A stretch of 8,471 nt of DNA from positions 1 to 8,471 of the forward strand of contig JALOMK010000262.1 of NCBI GenBank assembly GCA_025455505.1, read 5' to 3'. Both the position numbers and the translations under genes were made by a program. This DNA comes from Bacteroidales bacterium (lineage in GTDB: Bacteria > Bacteroidota > Bacteroidia > Bacteroidales > VadinHA17). Below the pieces are notes generated by a model. It was not told the origin of the DNA and searched no databases. It was given only the letters and a program-made list of their open reading frames with translations. Shown here piece after piece: positions 5,880 to 8,471 of the stretch; positions within the stretch are counted from its first letter, which is position 1; the number at the start of each line of letters is the position of its first letter.

Positions 5880-6284
5880 TTAGGCTGTAACTGTTCCGGT
5901 TTCCTGCACCTTGTCTTCCTGCTCCCTGCATCTCTCCTGGTATTTCTTCCTCCACTTGCTGTCCTTGTCATGCCTTGAGCCGGGAGCCACCCCGGTAAGC
6001 AGGATCTTGGACAGTATGAACAGACCGACAGTCTGCCAGTAGGTTATTTCAGGACCGTTAAAGAGGTCAGGTATTAGCCAGTTCCACAGGGCCTGGACAC
6101 CAAAGACCACACCGATTATAAATCCTATACCAAGTATTCCGAACCCGATGTACTTGAATACATTTCTTGTTTTCATGTCATATAATCCAATCCTGTCCGG
6201 TATGCGCCTGCCTATGTAGCCGAGCAGCTTCTTCCGCTCGCTGCGATAGGCATTTTCTATCTTTTCGGACTCCTTCGGACTCAT
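5880..6284 (-). CDS. Small membrane protein of unknown function, possible fused N-terminus
   Basis: The frame encodes 134 residues. From Met37 (6176) it resembles small Bacteroidota membrane proteins with an LWNWL-x-P-x-LF segment followed by I-T-Y-W-Q-x-x-G-L-x-x-L-S-K-I-L. Here this is LWNWLIPDLF (66-75) and ITYWQTVGLFILSKILL (80-96). Two transmembrane helices are predicted at about 42-64 and 82-98, and a charged tail (KDSKWRKKYQERCREQEDK, 107-125) follows. From memory, such proteins often lie next to ECF sigma factor genes, but no function is known to me. Residues 1-31 are soluble and charged and look like the start of an ECF sigma factor, so translation may begin at Met37 or may read through a fusion. 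It converges on the DCC gene across a shared terminator. I see no close promoter match. Confidence 0.7.
   Translation of the reverse strand: MSPKESEKIENAYRSERKKLLGYIGRRIPDRIGLYDMKTRNVFKYIGFGILGIGFIIGVVFGVQALWNWLIPDLFNGPEITYWQTVGLFILSKILLTGVAPGSRHDKDSKWRKKYQERCREQEDKVQETGTVTA
6192..6284 (-). pseudogene. Possible ECF sigma factor N-terminal remnant
   Basis: Residues 1-31 of the frame starting at 6284 (ending RKKLLGYIGRRIPDR) have the pattern of the first helix of ECF sigma region 2, which reads roughly ...RLLxFIRRRVPDxEDAEDILQDVF in Bacteroidota. The similarity stops after PDR: the expected acidic EDAEDILQDVF segment is absent and the frame runs into the membrane protein's Met37 five codons later. 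An internal deletion that removed the rest of a sigma gene and joined its start to the downstream gene would explain this. The call rests on a short match judged by eye. Confidence 0.4.
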
Positions 6285-6391
6285 GACATCTGATCGTTTA
6301 CATCCTAAGACGAATTGCCCGGAATTATATTTTAAATATATTGAAAAATTATCGTAAGTGGTACATTTACAGGATTATAAATCGGTGTTTT

Positions 6392-6447
6392 CCGCAAACC
6401 GCATACCTCAAACCCCACGCCTTTTGCCGTTAGTCGTCAGCCACCCC
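6392..6447. repeat. Degenerate heptanucleotide array
   Basis: Eight seven-base units can be read in register from 6392, most beginning with CC (CCGCAAA, CCGCATA, CCTCAAA, CCCCACG and so on). Several words match the arrays at 5351-5399 (CCGCATACC, CCCCACGCC) and 887-921 (ACGCCTTT). It lies in the 256-bp gap between the membrane protein start and the MarR gene end. The AT-rich part of that gap (6285-6390) shows nothing else I can name. Confidence 0.55.
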
Positions 6448-6467
6448 TGCAGTCTGGCTCCTCTCTA

Positions 6468-6488
6468 AAAACACCCACCGGGTGTTTT
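6468..6488. terminator. Intrinsic terminator for the MarR-type gene
   Basis: A perfect nine-bp stem (AAAACACCC at 6468-6476, GGGTGTTTT at 6480-6488) has a three-base loop. A five-A run at 6467-6471 becomes a T run for transcripts on the minus strand. It sits 52 bp beyond the MarR-type gene's stop codon, within the word-array region. Confidence 0.75.
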
Positions 6489-6505
6489 ATTAACGCTCGG
6501 CCCCG

Positions 6506-6547
6506 TTTGCCGTTCGTCGTACGTCTTTCGCCGTTCGTCCTTATGCC
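6506..6547. repeat. Degenerate heptanucleotide array running into a stop codon
   Basis: Six seven-base units of TTCGTCG type can be read, and the exact word GCCGTTCGTC recurs at 6509-6518 and 6530-6539, 21 bases apart. The same word is at 5291-5300. The last unit (6541-6547) contains the TTA that is the MarR-type gene's TAA stop on the minus strand, so the array touches the end of that coding region. Confidence 0.6.
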
Positions 6548-7218
6548 GTAGTCCCCTTGATTCCTAGAACTATGTCACTAAATGATGCCCCTTTTTTGTT
6601 GAGGTATATGTTGTTGTGAAAGTAATCGAGCTTTTTAAGCAGGTAGGCCAGTGTGTTGATCTCTTCAGGATTAAGGTTCCCGACTACGATGTCTGTCACC
6701 TTTCCCATCCGGGGGAGCAGCCTGAGAATTTCTTCTCTTCCCGCTGCCGAAATTGAAACCCGCTTGCTCCTCCTGTCCCTGTCATCAGCTGTTTCAACCA
6801 TTAACCCTCTCCTGACAAGCCGCCGTATTATCTCGGTTCCGGATGTCTTCTCCATTACCTGCTTAGTTATCAGCTCGCTCTTGCTTAAACTGTCATATGT
6901 CATCAGCGTGATAAGGAATGAAAACTCATCCGGCGTCTGCAGACTGCTGTCCTTCAATACTTTCTTAATGTACCATTTTGCATAGTGGTTCATGAGGGTT
7001 ATAAGCACTGCTATATCTCTGGTGGCATTGTCATATTTATCCATCAGAAAACCTTGTTTGTCTCCCGCGATTTCTCTCATCGCCATGTCCCTGCTTGCTG
7101 ACTTCCCGCTGAGGTATCCGATAAAATCTTCTATCTGGTATTGCTCCTTGTTTCCCCTTTCTTCGTCGAACGCGAAGAAATGAGAAATTATCGCGGTAAG
7201 TATTTCACTCTTCTTCAT
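6541..7218 (-). CDS. MarR-type winged-helix transcriptional regulator
   Basis: This 225-residue protein has a MarR winged-helix domain at about residues 95-170: LSKSELITKQ (111-120), the recognition helix region SGTEIIRRLVRRGLMV (126-141), and the wing DDRDRRSKRVSIS (145-157), a strong MarR signature. The preceding about 90 residues and the C-terminal helices (182-204) probably form the dimer interface. The long N-terminus (SEILTAIISHFFAFDEE and onward) is typical of a Bacteroidota subgroup of these regulators. MarR proteins usually repress a divergent gene and release DNA on binding small phenolic or lipophilic ligands, or on oxidation. Here the divergent neighbours encode an ABC-type export cassette, the likely target. 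There are no Cys residues, so redox sensing through cysteine is not expected. The intergenic repeats at 7233-7316 are candidate binding sites, which would also make the gene autoregulated. Confidence 0.88.
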   Translation of the reverse strand: MKKSEILTAIISHFFAFDEERGNKEQYQIEDFIGYLSGKSASRDMAMREIAGDKQGFLMDKYDNATRDIAVLITLMNHYAKWYIKKVLKDSSLQTPDEFSFLITLMTYDSLSKSELITKQVMEKTSGTEIIRRLVRRGLMVETADDRDRRSKRVSISAAGREEILRLLPRMGKVTDIVVGNLNPEEINTLAYLLKKLDYFHNNIYLNKKGASFSDIVLGIKGTTA

Positions 7219-7232
7219 TTTGCCAATCCTTT

Positions 7233-7249
7233 AACAATACGAACAATAC
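7233..7249. promoter_or_regulatory. Candidate regulator site: direct repeats of AACAATAC
   Basis: AACAATAC occurs at 7233-7240 and again at 7242-7249, a nine-base period, 14 bp upstream of the MarR-type start codon. A related AACAAT is at 7294-7299 and a TTCAATAC at 7263-7270. Clustering of one word in the divergent promoter region suggests binding of the regulator encoded next to it. Confidence 0.4.
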
Positions 7250-7293
7250 TTTTATAAAATAGTTCAATACCGTATTAAAAATTCAGTCATTCG

Positions 7294-7316
7294 AACAATT
7301 ACGTACATATATTGTT
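7294..7316. promoter_or_regulatory. Candidate MarR operator: AACAAT-N11-ATTGTT inverted repeat
   Basis: AACAAT (7294-7299) and ATTGTT (7311-7316) are inverted across 11 bases, and the spacer contains the small palindrome TACGTA. The 23-bp dyad ends 25 bp upstream of the ABC ATPase start, where a repressor would block transcription. Its half-sites match the direct repeats near 7233. Confidence 0.45.
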
Positions 7317-7341
7317 TAACTGTCGATTTAACTCAACAGAC

Positions 7342-8043
7342 ATGGAAATTGCAGCCAGCATAAAAGGAGCAAGCAAGGAATACAGGACGGGCGACACAGT
7401 GATCACTGCCCTTCAGCCTACGACTTTCGACTTCATGAAAAATGAACTTACACTCATAATAGGCCCGTCCGGCTCGGGAAAAACAACTCTTCTTTCCCTG
7501 CTGGGCTGTGTAATATTTCCCACCACAGGCGATGTCTATATCAATAATCGCCAGGTGAATAATCTGAACGACAGGGAGCTTGCATCGGTCAGGCTTAAGA
7601 ATATAGGCTTTGTATTTCAGAGCTTCAACCTTCTCGCACCGCTCAATGTGCTTGAAAACGTAATGCATCCGCTGCGGCTCGCGGGCGTAAGCTCAAAGGA
7701 CGCCAGGCTGAGGGCTGAGGATGCGCTCAGCAAGGTGAGCATGGAAGACAGGGTTAAGAGCCTGCCCAAAAACCTCAGCGGCGGACAGCAGCAGAGGGTT
7801 GCAATAGCACGGGCGCTGGTTACGGATCCGCTCATGATGCTCTGCGATGAACCCACGGCTTCTCTCGATATTAAAAGCGTCGCGATAGTGATGGAGGAAC
7901 TTAAAATGCTGTCCGATTCCGGGAAAGCTGTTATCGTAGTCACTCACGACCTCAGGCTCAGACCCTTCGCCGACAGGATAGTTTATGTGAATAACGGGGT
8001 GGCCTCGGACAAACCCTCAGAAGAAGACATATTTCATAATTAA
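7342..8043 (+). CDS. ABC transporter ATP-binding protein, LolD/MacB-type
   Basis: The ATG at 7342 gives a 233-residue ATPase; an in-frame TTG at 7312 is less likely and lies inside the candidate operator. All nucleotide-binding motifs are intact: Walker A GPSGSGKT (41-48), Q-loop Gln93 in VFQSFNL, signature LSGGQQQR (145-152), Walker B LMMLCDE (164-170), D-loop SLD (174-176) and switch His202 in VVTHD. Length, the tight single domain and the sequence around LASVRLKNIGFVFQSFNLL place it in the LolD/MacB/FtsE-like group, whose ATPases drive MacB-type permeases or lipoprotein release. It acts at the cytoplasmic face of the inner membrane. The next gene, 36 bp downstream, encodes a periplasmic adaptor. 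The set therefore resembles a MacA-MacB tripartite exporter with the ATPase as a separate subunit. A MarR-type gene is divergent and probably controls it. Confidence 0.9.
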   Translation: MEIAASIKGASKEYRTGDTVITALQPTTFDFMKNELTLIIGPSGSGKTTLLSLLGCVIFPTTGDVYINNRQVNNLNDRELASVRLKNIGFVFQSFNLLAPLNVLENVMHPLRLAGVSSKDARLRAEDALSKVSMEDRVKSLPKNLSGGQQQRVAIARALVTDPLMMLCDEPTASLDIKSVAIVMEELKMLSDSGKAVIVVTHDLRLRPFADRIVYVNNGVASDKPSEEDIFHN

Positions 8044-8079
8044 TAACAGGATAAGTAACACACTAAAAATAATAACAAT

Positions 8080-8471
8080 ATGAACCTGAAAATCTACCTG
8101 GCATTAATGCCATTACTTATAACAGCCTGTGGCGGAAACGATGATGCAGGCAAAACCACCCCGATGTCGTCCCTGCCTGTAAACAGTGCACTCGTCAGTG
8201 TATCGCAGGTTGTAGGTGTCGGAAAGATCGAACCCGAGAATGAAATTACAAGCCTCGCGGCTTCAACAGGCGGTGTGGTTAAGGAGATATACAAAAACGA
8301 CGGCGACAGTGTTAAAAAGGATGAACCTGTCGTGAGGCTCGATGACGAGCTTGAACTGATAAGGGCCTCGCAGCTGAGGAGCCAGTTTAATGCACAGAAA
8401 TCGCAGCTTGATATCGAAAAACTGAACCTGCAGGATGCGGAAGCCAGGCTCGCCAACAAAGGCAGGCTCCT
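8080..8471 (+). CDS. Periplasmic adaptor (HlyD/MacA-like) lipoprotein, partial
   Basis: The frame opens at the ATG at 8080 and runs off the right edge after 130 codons. Residues 1-17 form a lipoprotein signal (MNLK, hydrophobic core, lipobox ITAC with Cys17). A linker leads to a membrane-proximal strand (SQVVGVGKIEPENEITSLAA, 42-61) and a half biotinyl-lipoyl domain (GGVVKEIYKNDGDSVKKDEP at 64-83, then VVRLDDE). From about residue 93 a charged, heptad-like helix (IRASQLRSQFNAQKSQLDIE and onward) starts the adaptor's coiled-coil hairpin. This order is that of membrane-fusion proteins that link an inner-membrane ABC or RND pump to an outer-membrane channel. With the ABC ATPase 36 bp upstream, a MacA-like role is most likely. 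The second half, needed to classify it firmly, is outside the window, as is the expected permease. Confidence 0.88.
   Translation, partial: MNLKIYLALMPLLITACGGNDDAGKTTPMSSLPVNSALVSVSQVVGVGKIEPENEITSLAASTGGVVKEIYKNDGDSVKKDEPVVRLDDELELIRASQLRSQFNAQKSQLDIEKLNLQDAEARLANKGRL

Overview
The window looks like chromosomal DNA of a Bacteroidota bacterium, most likely Bacteroidales or a near relative. Three things support this: a DUF4964/DUF5127-type glutaminase-family protein, a MarR regulator with the long N-terminal extension common in this phylum, and start codons without clear Shine-Dalgarno sites. Arg is often AGG and Ile often ATA. I see no tRNA, rRNA, CRISPR array, transposase or phage gene. Most genes are ordinary accessory or housekeeping types.

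Layout. At the left edge (1-834, minus) is the N-terminal part of a secreted glutaminase-family protein, followed by an exported nitroreductase (964-1527, minus). A small SnoaL/DUF4440-like lipoprotein (1769-2248, plus) converges on a secreted protein of unknown function (2268-3461, minus) whose C-terminus is a 10-residue tandem repeat. Next comes a plus-strand group: a CPBP intramembrane protease (3641-4465), a stand-alone 2-oxoacid-dehydrogenase-type acyltransferase domain (4484-5281) and a DCC/DUF393 thiol oxidoreductase (5436-5816). A 12-bp-stem bidirectional terminator (5833-5864) separates this group from a convergent small membrane protein (5880-6284). The N-terminus of that membrane protein resembles the first residues of an ECF sigma factor.

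The right end is a regulated export cassette. A MarR-type regulator (6541-7218, minus) is divergent from a LolD/MacB-type ABC ATPase (7342-8043) and a periplasmic adaptor lipoprotein cut by the window edge (8080-8471). The 123-bp divergent region carries repeated AACAATAC-like words and an inverted repeat, which are the likely operator sites. The permease is expected just beyond the right edge.

The least explained structure is intergenic. Short degenerate arrays with a seven-base rhythm abut the 3' ends of three genes (near 887-921, 5281-5399 and 6392-6547). Two related 33-bp palindromic elements (921-953 and 5312-5344) share a 12-base core. The possible sigma-factor remnant at 6192-6284 is the other item worth testing. 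I do not see convincing evidence of a wholly new multi-gene system.
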